Below, piece after piece: positions 9,211-16,019 of a stretch of 61,750 nucleotides of DNA. The stretch comes from Pedobacter petrophilus (GTDB lineage: Bacteria; Bacteroidota; Bacteroidia; Sphingobacteriales; Sphingobacteriaceae). Position 1 is the stretch's first letter. Every line of letters begins with the position of its first letter. Location: assembly GCF_009674725.1 (NCBI RefSeq), contig NZ_WKKH01000030.1:1-61750 (forward strand), given 5' to 3'. The position numbers and the translations under genes were made by a program. The notes below the pieces were generated by a model. The model had not been told where the DNA came from. It was given only the letters and a program-made list of their open reading frames with translations, and searched no databases.

Positions 9211-9961
9211 CCATTTATGGCCTAGGAATCTTCTTTTCTAACATTGCTATCAACTCATCGCTATGAGATCATTGCCGTGGACTTCAGTCCACGGCATAAA
9301 CAAGAACCTCTTTTGTCCATAGCCATTTATGGCCTATGAAATCTTCTTTTCTAACATTGCTATGCACTCATCGCTATGGATCATTGCCGTGGACTGAAGT
9401 CCACGGCTTAAAACAAGAACCTCTTCTGTCCATAGCCATTTATGGCCTAAGAAATCTTCTTTTCTAACATTGCTATTGACTCACCGCTATGAGATCATTG
9501 CCGTGGACTTCAGTCCGCGGCTTAAAAACAAGAACCTCTGCTGTCAATAGCCATTTATGGCCTATGAAATCTTCTTTTCTAACATTGCTATTGACTCACC
9601 GCTATGAGATCATTGCCGTGGACTGAAGTCCACGGCATAAACAAGAACCTATTCAATCAATAGCCATTTATGGCCTATGAAATCTTCTTTTCTAACATCG
9701 CTATGAATCATTGCCGCGGACTGAAGTCTACGGCTTAAAAACAAGAACCTATTCAATCAATAGCCATTTATGGCCTAGGAAATCTTCTTTTCTAACATTG
9801 CTATTGACTCACCGCTATGAGATCATTGCCGTGGACTTCAGTCCGCGGCTTAAAACAAGAACCTCTTCTGTCCATAGCCATTTATGACCAAGGAACCTTC
9901 TTTCTAACATTGCTATACACTCATCGCTATGGATCATTGCTGTGGACTGAAGTCCGCGGCC
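9207..9961. repeat. Seven ~113-bp tandem repeats with two palindromes per unit
   Basis: ATAGCCATTTATGG recurs at 9207, 9319, 9432, 9547, 9660, 9760 and 9874, giving unit lengths of 112, 113, 115, 113, 100 and 114 bp. Each unit has a palindrome around ATAGCCATTTATGGCCTAT, then a spacer CTTCTTTTCTAACATTGCTAT, then a 22-bp palindrome GCCGTGGACT-xx-AGTCCACGGC. The centre of the second palindrome reads TTC in units 1, 3 and 6 and GAA in units 2, 4, 5 and 7. Units 5 and 6 start with a copy of the last codons of the upstream Nudix gene. Confidence 0.9.
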
Positions 9962-9981
9962 CCCAAAAAACTGCCCCAAAA

Positions 9982-10012
9982 TTTGCAATTACAAAAAATC
10001 CAATTACCTTTG
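9982..10012 (+). promoter_or_regulatory. Promoter of the Rrf2-family regulator
   Basis: A Bacteroidota-type promoter: -33 TTTG (9982-9985), 19-nt spacer, -7 TACCTTTG (10005-10012). The expected start of transcription falls inside the palindrome at 10014-10034. Confidence 0.7.
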
Positions 10013-10013
10013 T

Positions 10014-10034
10014 CTGTAATAAAAATAATTACAG
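10014..10034. promoter_or_regulatory. Probable Rrf2 operator 1
   Basis: Inverted repeat CTGTAAT-N7-ATTACAG ending 1 bp before the Rrf2 start codon. Its inner 19 bp differ by one base from the site at 10462-10480 before the downstream reductase. Placement at the transcription start suggests autorepression. Confidence 0.7.
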
Positions 10035-10035
10035 A

Positions 10036-10443
10036 ATGAATAACAGGTTTCCGGTTTCTCTCCATATCCTTACTTTGCTTGATGATGCGAAGGGGGAGGT
10101 GGTAAGTTCTGATTACCTGGCAGGTAGTATCAACATCAATCCGGTTTTAGTAAGGAAGGAGATTGCAAACCTGCGCAAATATGGTTTCGTAGATAGTAAA
10201 GAAGGGAAAGGCGGTGGATCTTTTTTAGCAAAGAATGCAACGGAAATTAACCTTGGCGAGGTTTACAAAGCGGTAAAGTCAGATTATATATTGGGACAGA
10301 ATAAGAATGAACCCAATCCGAAATGTCCGATTGGAAGGCAAATTAACGAACATTTACTGGGCTTATATACTGATGCAGAAAATGCCTTGATCGATAATTT
10401 ATCTAAACAAACCTTAGCCGATTTTGCCTTGAAATTTAAATAG
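10036..10443 (+). CDS. Rrf2-family transcriptional regulator
   Basis: A 135-aa winged-helix regulator: RFPVSLHILTLLDDAKGE, the recognition region SDYLAGSININPVLVRKEIA, and the wing KEGKGGGSFLAKNATEINLGEVYKA. Only one Cys is visible (NPKCPIGRQ), so an Fe-S cluster of the IscR kind, which needs three Cys, is not supported. The frame stays open upstream through the tandem repeats, but the promoter and operator place the start at ATG 10036. Near-identical palindromes lie before this gene and before the next, so it likely represses itself and the NmrA-like reductase. Confidence 0.88.
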   Translation: MNNRFPVSLHILTLLDDAKGEVVSSDYLAGSININPVLVRKEIANLRKYGFVDSKEGKGGGSFLAKNATEINLGEVYKAVKSDYILGQNKNEPNPKCPIGRQINEHLLGLYTDAENALIDNLSKQTLADFALKFK

Positions 10444-10461
10444 CTTTTTTTTAACTTAAAC

Positions 10462-10480
10462 TGTAATAAAAATTATTACA
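10462..10480. promoter_or_regulatory. Probable Rrf2 operator 2
   Basis: Palindrome TGTAATAA-AAA-TTATTACA, 36 bp before the reductase start. It is the same 19-bp element as the one before the Rrf2 gene, with one base changed. Confidence 0.7.
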
Positions 10481-10516
10481 ATATATTGAACATAAATTCA
10501 CATAAATTTAAACATC

Positions 10517-11167
10517 ATGAAAGTAGCATTAATTGGAGCATCAGGCTTTGTAGGTAAAGCCCTTTTAAACGAATTAGTAAGTCGCGGAAACGAGGTAGTT
10601 GCAATTGCCCGCGACACGGACAAAATTGAAAGTACAGACGGGAAAGTAACAAAAGTAGCGGTTGATGTATTGAATACGGAAGAATTGGCTGCGGCTTTGA
10701 ACGGTGCAGATGCAGTGGTAAGTGCGTTTAATCCAGGATGGACAAACCCAAATCTTTATAACGATACGGTTGCAGGTGCAGAAGCCATTCAGGCAGCTGT
10801 AAAAGCTTCAGGGGTTAAACGTTATATTTTTATTGGCGGCGCCGGGACTTTACAAATCGACGGACATCAATTGGTAGACGGACCTGATTTTCCGGCTGAA
10901 ATTAAACCAGGAGCAACTGCAGTAAGAGATTATTTTAATACGTTGAAACAGGAAAAGGAATTAGACTGGGTGTTTTTTAGTCCGGCAATTGAGATGCATC
11001 AAGGGATTACAATTGGTCGTACAGGTAAATACCGTTTAGGAAAAACATCTCCTGTTTTTAATGAAGAAGGTCGTTCTATTTTATCTGTAGAAGATTTATC
11101 TATCGTTATTGCTGATGAATTGGAAAATAATGCACATCACCAGGAGCAGTTTACAGCAGCATATTAA
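10517..11167 (+). CDS. NAD(P)H-binding atypical SDR (NmrA/YwnB-like)
   Basis: A 216-aa Rossmann-fold protein: the nucleotide-binding motif ALIGASGFVGKAL sits at the very N-terminus, with GADAVVSAFNPG and VKRYIFIGGAGTL following. These are features of NmrA/YwnB-type NAD(P)H-binding proteins, often sensors or quinone/flavin reductases of oxidative or electrophile stress. The substrate is unknown. Rrf2-type regulators with such reductases are a common stress-responsive pair, and the shared palindrome supports direct control. Confidence 0.85.
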   Translation: MKVALIGASGFVGKALLNELVSRGNEVVAIARDTDKIESTDGKVTKVAVDVLNTEELAAALNGADAVVSAFNPGWTNPNLYNDTVAGAEAIQAAVKASGVKRYIFIGGAGTLQIDGHQLVDGPDFPAEIKPGATAVRDYFNTLKQEKELDWVFFSPAIEMHQGITIGRTGKYRLGKTSPVFNEEGRSILSVEDLSIVIADELENNAHHQEQFTAAY

Positions 11168-11196
11168 GTTCTTGAAATTATCATAAAATTAAAATA

Positions 11197-11240
11197 CTCC
11201 CCTCCTTTCTTTGAGGAGGGGTGCCCAAAGGCGGGGGTGG
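11197..11240. repeat. C/G-rich intergenic hairpin
   Basis: CCCCTCC-N9-GGAGGGG (11199-11221) followed by GTGCCC...GGCGGGGGTGG. There is no T tract after it, so it looks more like a dispersed palindromic repeat than a terminator. Confidence 0.5.
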
Positions 11241-11400
11241 TAATATCACCTTTCATTGTACACCATTACTAAATAAAATTTAATCATTAAACCAGACAAG
11301 CTTCGATAGTAGCATATAAAAGATATATAAAGGATTTACCGATCAGTCATTTTCCACCTTCCATCTTACATTTTTTCCATATTTTATTTATCTTCGTTGC

Positions 11401-12432
11401 ATGTATCGCCTTATTAAACCAATATTCTTCAAATTTGATCCCGAAAACGTACACTACTTTGTTGTTAAGCGGCTCCAATGGTTTAATGATAAGTTTCCGT
11501 TAGGTAAAACGATTATTCGAAGTAGTTTTGATATCAATATTAAAGGTTTAGAAAGAGAAGTTTTCGGCATTAAATTTAGAAATCCGGTGGGATTAGCCGC
11601 TGGTTTTGATAAAAATGGCGAATACGTTGAAGCACTCAGCAATTTAGGATTTGGTTTTGTAGAGGTTGGTACCGTTACACCGATGCCACAGCCGGGGAAT
11701 GATAAACCCAGAATGTTCCGGTTGCCAAACGATGAAGCCTTGATTAACCGCATGGGCTTTAATAATAAAGGGGTCGACGTGATGGCCGAACGTTTACGTT
11801 TGCTAAAAGACAGACACCCTGAAATTGTTGTGGGTGGAAACATTGGCAAAAATAAAGCTACTCCAAATGAAGATGCGGTGAGCGATTACATCAAATGTTT
11901 TGACAGGCTTTTTGATGTTGTTGATTACTTTGTGGTGAATGTGAGTTCTCCGAATACACCGGGCCTTCGAGAACTACAAGAGAAAGCACCGCTTAAAAAA
12001 ATTCTGAATACCCTTCAGCAACGAAATCGGAAAAACGATATTTCCCGCCCCATTTTGTTAAAAATTGCGCCTGATTTAACGGATGCTCAATTGGATGATA
12101 TTATCGAGATTGTAGCAGAAACGAAAATTGCCGGCATTATAGCCACCAACACCACCATCAGTAGAGAAAACCTTGCTACGGAAAAAGTTTTGGCAGGAGA
12201 GATGGGCGGCTTGAGTGGAAAACCTGTTAAAGAGCGTTCTACGGAAGTGATTAAATATCTTTCAGAGAAATCAGGCAAAGCTTTCCCGATTATCGGCGTT
12301 GGTGGAATTCATTCCGCAAAAGATGCACAACAAAAATTAGATGCGGGTGCCTGTCTGGTTCAATTGTACACAGGTTTTATCTATGAAGGACCAGGTTTAA
12401 TCAAGTCGATTTGTAAATCGTTAATTAGATAA
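11401..12432 (+). CDS. pyrD: Dihydroorotate dehydrogenase (quinone), class 2
   Basis: A 343-aa FMN enzyme oxidising dihydroorotate to orotate with membrane quinone in pyrimidine synthesis. Class 2 features are present: the N-terminal membrane-associated helix (MYRLIKPIFFKFDPENVHYF), FGFVEVGTVTPMPQPGNDKP, NRMGFNNKG and the catalytic-Ser segment NVSSPNTPGL. FMN-phosphate binding residues appear in GVGGIHSAKDA and the C-terminal LVQLYTGFIYEGP. It stands alone with gaps on both sides. A near-consensus -7 box TATCTTCG ends at 11396, giving a very short leader. Confidence 0.95.
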   Translation: MYRLIKPIFFKFDPENVHYFVVKRLQWFNDKFPLGKTIIRSSFDINIKGLEREVFGIKFRNPVGLAAGFDKNGEYVEALSNLGFGFVEVGTVTPMPQPGNDKPRMFRLPNDEALINRMGFNNKGVDVMAERLRLLKDRHPEIVVGGNIGKNKATPNEDAVSDYIKCFDRLFDVVDYFVVNVSSPNTPGLRELQEKAPLKKILNTLQQRNRKNDISRPILLKIAPDLTDAQLDDIIEIVAETKIAGIIATNTTISRENLATEKVLAGEMGGLSGKPVKERSTEVIKYLSEKSGKAFPIIGVGGIHSAKDAQQKLDAGACLVQLYTGFIYEGPGLIKSICKSLIR

Positions 12433-12653
12433 CTACAAATCTTCTTCTGTAATTTAGCTTCTTAGTTGATTTATTATAACTCTTTTCAGTCGGTTAAGTT
12501 GAAGTTTCTACCTAACATCCAGGATATCTAAACTTCCGGATCCTGATCTTAAAAATTCAATTAAAAAACAATTGCGAAATTCCACTCGTCAGAATTTATC
12601 AAACAGAAATTACTAAACGTGTAAAAATCGCAATTGCACACAGGGTTGATCTT

Positions 12654-13391
12654 TTACCAGGGGCTTACCTCGGTACCATCTTCTATATCCTTGCTAAAAA
12701 ACTTTCCTGTCGGGGCATCATCCGGTGTGAGTGTATGTTTAATAATGAAGGCTGCAGCATCTTCAACTGTCCCCGGGCCACTGTGGTGATTGAAATCTGT
12801 TGCCGTGTAGCCCGGATCAATCGCATTTACCTTAAAAGGTGAGTCCTGAAGTTCATAAGCCAATAGAATGGTATAGGTATTGACCAGGGCCTTTGAAGGA
12901 AAATAGCTGGCCAGTTTAACATTGTAATACTTCCAGCTCGGATCGCTGTGTAAATTGAGAGAACCTAATCCTGAAGTTATATTACTAATTCTTGGCTGTG
13001 CCGATTTGCGAAGCAGCTCCATAAAAGCCTGCGTAACCCTGATCGCTCCATAATAATTCGTTTCAAATACCTCTTGAATATCTGTAATGGAAGTAGTCAA
13101 AGCACTTTCCGGAAATCCTTTACTCATCCCGGCATTGTTAATAAGGATGTCTAACTGACCTTGCTCTTCTTCTACAATTTTTTTAGCTTCCAAAACGGAA
13201 TCAGGTTTGGTTACATCAAGCTCGATTGCTTTGATGTTTTGAAAACCTTCCTTCTTCAATTCTTCAACCACGGCCCGGCCTTTCTCCAGGTTTCGGGTTC
13301 CTAAATATACAAATAATCCTTTTTGAGAAAGTTGCTTTGCAGTTTCTAAACCAATACTTCTATTGGCGCCTGTAATTAATACTGATTTCAT
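12654..13391 (-). CDS. SDR-family oxidoreductase
   Basis: A 245-aa classical short-chain dehydrogenase: cofactor motif TGANRSIGLETA, NNAG, catalytic Ser in NITSGLGS and the YxxxK element as YNVKLASYFPSKALV (a slightly unusual arrangement), then DPGYTATDF. The start is set at 13391 (MKSVLITGA); the 20 upstream codons of the open frame run through the operator and are not family-like. It lies 75 bp downstream of a Crp/Fnr regulator on the same strand, and both genes carry the same palindrome upstream. Confidence 0.88.
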   Translation of the reverse strand: MKSVLITGANRSIGLETAKQLSQKGLFVYLGTRNLEKGRAVVEELKKEGFQNIKAIELDVTKPDSVLEAKKIVEEEQGQLDILINNAGMSKGFPESALTTSITDIQEVFETNYYGAIRVTQAFMELLRKSAQPRISNITSGLGSLNLHSDPSWKYYNVKLASYFPSKALVNTYTILLAYELQDSPFKVNAIDPGYTATDFNHHSGPGTVEDAAAFIIKHTLTPDDAPTGKFFSKDIEDGTEVSPW

Positions 13392-13442
13392 TTTTATTGT
13401 TTTTAGTGATGATGTAAAGTTGCACCGTTTTAAAAGGAAACC

Positions 13443-13461
13443 ACTTGCCATTTGGCAAAAA
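13443..13461. promoter_or_regulatory. Probable Crp/Fnr-type operator before the SDR gene
   Basis: CACTTGCCATTTGGCAAAA with the perfect palindrome TTGCCA-TT-TGGCAA (13445-13458), 54 bp upstream of the SDR start. The same 19 bp occur at 14069-14087 before the regulator gene. Confidence 0.75.
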
Positions 13462-13466
13462 GCAAT

Positions 13467-14036
13467 TTATCTGATTTTTTTCCTGATTCTGCTCAATGAC
13501 GATTGTGTGATGCCAAGATAGGAGGCCAGGTAGGAGAGCGGAATCCGGTTGGCCAGGTTTGGAAATTTCTGTAAAAATGTTAAATAGCCTGTAGTTGCAT
13601 CTTGTGCTACGATAGCGCTAATCCGTTCTACTTTTTGAAGCAATGCTTTTGAAACGATTTTCCGAACAATCGCATCCCAGCCGATAATGGTATCCAGCAG
13701 TTCATGCCAATCCCTTTTCGAGAAAGCAATAATTTTGCAATCCGTCATAGCTTGCACATAAGCAATTGAAGGAATTTCATTATCGAAACTTTCTAAATCG
13801 ACCACAATATTGTTTTCATCGATGAAGTATTTGGTAATTTCTTCGCCCTTGTTGTTAAAGTAAGAGACCCGCAGAATACCGTCGGTAACGAAGCCAAATT
13901 GTTTAGAAATCTTCCCGGCCTCTAAATAAAATTCATCTTTTTGGAGGGTGAGCTGCGTTGCCTTCTTCGAAATAAGGGCAATCTGCTGCTGGTTTAAATT
14001 CCCGAATTGTAAGATGTATGAGATAAAATCTTCCAT
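13467..14036 (-). CDS. Crp/Fnr-family transcriptional regulator
   Basis: A 189-aa protein with an N-terminal cyclic-nucleotide-binding-like barrel (residues ~25-115: FYLEAGKISKQFGFVTDGIL, GEEITKYFIDENNIV) and a C-terminal helix-turn-helix (PLSYLASYLGITQSSLSRIR). No FNR-type cysteine cluster is visible. The same palindrome overlaps its own -7 box and precedes the next gene, so it probably controls itself and the SDR. The ligand is unknown. Confidence 0.9.
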   Translation of the reverse strand: MEDFISYILQFGNLNQQQIALISKKATQLTLQKDEFYLEAGKISKQFGFVTDGILRVSYFNNKGEEITKYFIDENNIVVDLESFDNEIPSIAYVQAMTDCKIIAFSKRDWHELLDTIIGWDAIVRKIVSKALLQKVERISAIVAQDATTGYLTFLQKFPNLANRIPLSYLASYLGITQSSLSRIRKKIR

Positions 14037-14068
14037 GTGTGCAAGTTAATCAATGTCCTTTTGATAGC

Positions 14069-14089
14069 ACTTGCCATTTGGCAAAAGTA
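14069..14089 (-). promoter_or_regulatory. Crp/Fnr operator overlapping the regulator's -7 box
   Basis: The palindrome TTGCCATTTGGCAA (14071-14084) overlaps a perfect minus-strand -7 box TACTTTTG (14082-14089). Binding there would block the promoter of the regulator gene. Confidence 0.72.
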
Positions 14090-14177
14090 TATGATTCGTT
14101 GGGAAAATACCATTTATTCCTGCCTATAATTTAGCGGTTAATATCGCCTGGTCAGGCCCTAACATTTATTGGAAATA

Positions 14178-14432
14178 TTAGGCTGCGTAACGGGATTTGA
14201 TTGCTTTATTTACCTGGTTCAGGCGTGTTAAATTACGAACTCCTGGTTCCAGCCCCAAAACACCTACTGCTATTAATGCGTAATTTTTAGCTATTATCGA
14301 AAGAATAATAGTTGTTAATCCTACAGCTAACATCAAAAGCCCGAGACCAAGTACGTCATTTTTATATTCCTTTTTTTTAAAATAAAGTTCGTCTATGCTT
14401 AGACTTGCTAAGTTCGTTTTTCCTGTATTCAT
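14178..14432 (-). CDS. Small membrane protein, paralogue of the next gene
   Basis: An 84-aa protein that I do not recognise as a named family. An N-terminal cytoplasmic segment with SIDELYFKKKEYKND is followed by two hydrophobic helices (about residues 27-46 and 49-62) and a basic C-terminus (LTRLNQVNKAIKSR). It shares the layout and the (S/T)IDEL..K+K signature with the gene at 14455-14718, 22 bp upstream, so the pair likely arose by duplication and forms an operon. Function unknown. Confidence 0.7.
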   Translation of the reverse strand: MNTGKTNLASLSIDELYFKKKEYKNDVLGLGLLMLAVGLTTIILSIIAKNYALIAVGVLGLEPGVRNLTRLNQVNKAIKSRYAA

Positions 14433-14454
14433 TTGAATTTCGTTAAAATATCAG

Positions 14455-14718
14455 TTAACTGATCCGATTTGCGTTACGTAAACTAATTTCCTTATCAAGC
14501 TGCTTCAAATAGATAAGAATAGGTAGAAAAGGAATGGTAATGCCTCCGGTGAGACCCATTAAAGCGTAATTCTTTTTTGTTATAGCAATGTAGAAGATAA
14601 TCGCAAAGGCAATAATTGCAACAATCCCTAAGCCTATGCCCGCACCAATTATTTTTTTCCTTTTTATTATAAGTTCGTCGATAGTTATTTCGTCCGGTTT
14701 GTTCTCTTGCTTATTCAT
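14455..14718 (-). CDS. Small membrane protein, paralogue of the previous gene
   Basis: An 87-aa protein with the same plan as its neighbour: acidic N-terminus, TIDELIIKRKK, two hydrophobic helices (about residues 25-48 and 52-70) separated by KKNYAL, which the partner has as KNYAL, and a C-terminal LKQLDKEISLR. Both look like two-helix inner-membrane proteins with cytoplasmic ends. No function can be given. Confidence 0.7.
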   Translation of the reverse strand: MNKQENKPDEITIDELIIKRKKIIGAGIGLGIVAIIAFAIIFYIAITKKNYALMGLTGGITIPFLPILIYLKQLDKEISLRNANRIS

Positions 14719-14863
14719 TGAGGCGTCTTTCAGGTTTGGTAATGATTATTATGTAAGATATAAATCTTCATTCAAAAGTCCAAATGGACCTGGGATTTAT
14801 CATTATAATATGAAAGTGCAGGGTATGCCTGGGTAAAGAGCATTTGCCTAAAAAACAGGGCAT

Positions 14864-14896
14864 AAAAAAAGCATCCTTTGATCAGAAGGATGCTTT
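14864..14896 (-). terminator. Terminator of the small basic protein gene
   Basis: AAAGCATCCTT/AAGGATGCTTT hairpin (14868-14896) with a 7-nt loop. On the minus strand a T tract follows, 29 bp after the stop codon at 14925. Confidence 0.85.
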
Positions 14897-14924
14897 AATT
14901 TTTTTAGAAAATTTTTTCTAAAAA

Positions 14925-15095
14925 CTATCTTGTTAAACCAGCTAAAACAGCGTTGTTTTTAGCTAATTGATCGTTTTTAGGTTGTGCAGAACGGCTTCCT
15001 AACTCGATGTTAGTTGCTCTTTTTAAAAATGCTACCTCTTGGTGAGCTGTATTTTTATTTCTTCTGTCTTTTCTTTTTAATCTGGTAACTGCCAT
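14925..15095 (-). CDS. Small basic conserved protein (56 aa)
   Basis: A 56-aa ORF starting MAVTRLKRKDRRNKNTAHQE and ending NAVLAGLTR. The strongly basic start resembles a group of short conserved Bacteroidota proteins with an MAVTRLKRK opening, which I recall only as hypothetical proteins. Support for it being real: the conserved-looking N-terminus, its own terminator directly downstream, and its place 34 bp downstream of tRNA-Cys on the same strand, possibly in one transcript. The basic segment hints at nucleic-acid or ribosome binding; function unknown. Confidence 0.7.
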   Translation of the reverse strand: MAVTRLKRKDRRNKNTAHQEVAFLKRATNIELGSRSAQPKNDQLAKNNAVLAGLTR

Positions 15096-15129
15096 GGTAA
15101 TAACCTTTTAATTATTTTATTTGTACAAA

Positions 15130-15203
15130 TGGAGGTCGAGAGCGGATTCGAACCGCTGTAGAAGGTTTTGCAGACCTCTGCCTAGCCACTCGGCCACTCG
15201 ACC
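15130..15203 (-). tRNA. tRNA-Cys (GCA)
   Basis: Cloverleaf on the minus strand: acceptor GGTCGAG/CTCGACC, anticodon loop containing GCA (GGTCTGCAAAACC), T-arm GCGG-TTCGAAT-CCGC, discriminator T, and an encoded CCA at 15130-15132. Confidence 0.95.
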
Positions 15204-15272
15204 TTGAAATTCAAGGTTGCAAAAATAACAATTATAACTTACTTCGCAAATAATATCTCAATAAATATCTTT

Positions 15273-16019
15273 TTAATTTTTAACTCTCACTATTTCAGTG
15301 CAAAAAATAGCCGCGCTTACGGCGACGTTTAATGATTCGGCCCGGCCAACCCGAGGAATTGTTACCGGTTGATTAATTTTTTCGATCACTTCTGCTGAAA
15401 TTCCTTTTCCCTCATTGCCTAAAATTATCAGACCTTCATCACCCCATTGGGTTTTGTAAATTGATTGTCCATCTAACAACGCGCCAAAAACCGGAATGTC
15501 AATGTTCGCTAAGAAGGTAGGTAATTCCTCATAAAAAATATTAACCCGTGCTAAAGATCCCATGGTGGCTTGCACGGTTTTAGGGTTGTAAGCTTCAACG
15601 GTATCCAAAGAACAAATAATGTTCTCAAATCCAAACCAGTCGGCCGTTCTGATAATGGTACCCATATTACCCGGATCCTGAATCCCATCCAACACAAGCG
15701 TAAACTTATTTTTTAATGCTTTTTTGCTTACTGGTTTAGTTTCTGGCGTTTTCACTAATGCTAAAAATCCTTGCGGCATTTGTAAAGTACTAATCTTGCT
15801 TAATTCAGCGTTGTTTACTTCAAATAAAGTTATATTTGCGGGTAATTTGGGTAAAAGTTGATATTGCTCACTAACGTAATAAATAGTGTCGATCTGGTAG
15901 TTTGATGTGATAAACTCTTTAATAGATTTTATGCCTTCAACCAGAAACAAGCCACTTTCTTTACGGAACTTTTTTTGATGTAATGATTTAATAAAACTAA
16001 TCTGAGATTTTGAAAGCAT
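15273..16019 (-). CDS. TrmH/SpoU-family RNA 2'-O-methyltransferase
   Basis: A 248-aa SPOUT methyltransferase. An N-terminal substrate-binding domain (FRKESGLFLVEGIKSIKEF) is followed by the knot: LDGIQDPGNMGTIIRTADWFG (motif 1), ILGNEGKGIS (motif 2) and IPRVGRAESLNVAVSAAI (motif 3). It methylates ribose 2'-OH in rRNA or tRNA; the exact site is unknown. Its first codons overlap by 10 bp, head to head, with the start of tamL. Confidence 0.92.
   Translation of the reverse strand: MLSKSQISFIKSLHQKKFRKESGLFLVEGIKSIKEFITSNYQIDTIYYVSEQYQLLPKLPANITLFEVNNAELSKISTLQMPQGFLALVKTPETKPVSKKALKNKFTLVLDGIQDPGNMGTIIRTADWFGFENIICSLDTVEAYNPKTVQATMGSLARVNIFYEELPTFLANIDIPVFGALLDGQSIYKTQWGDEGLIILGNEGKGISAEVIEKINQPVTIPRVGRAESLNVAVSAAIFCTEIVRVKN

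Noticed and set aside
9207..9961. CRISPR-like array
   Set aside because: The units are ~113 bp and nearly identical over their whole length, with no unique spacers and no cas genes.
9817..10035. N-terminal extension of the Rrf2 regulator through the repeats
   Set aside because: The -33/-7 boxes and the operator lie inside this stretch, and the translated residues are not regulator-like.
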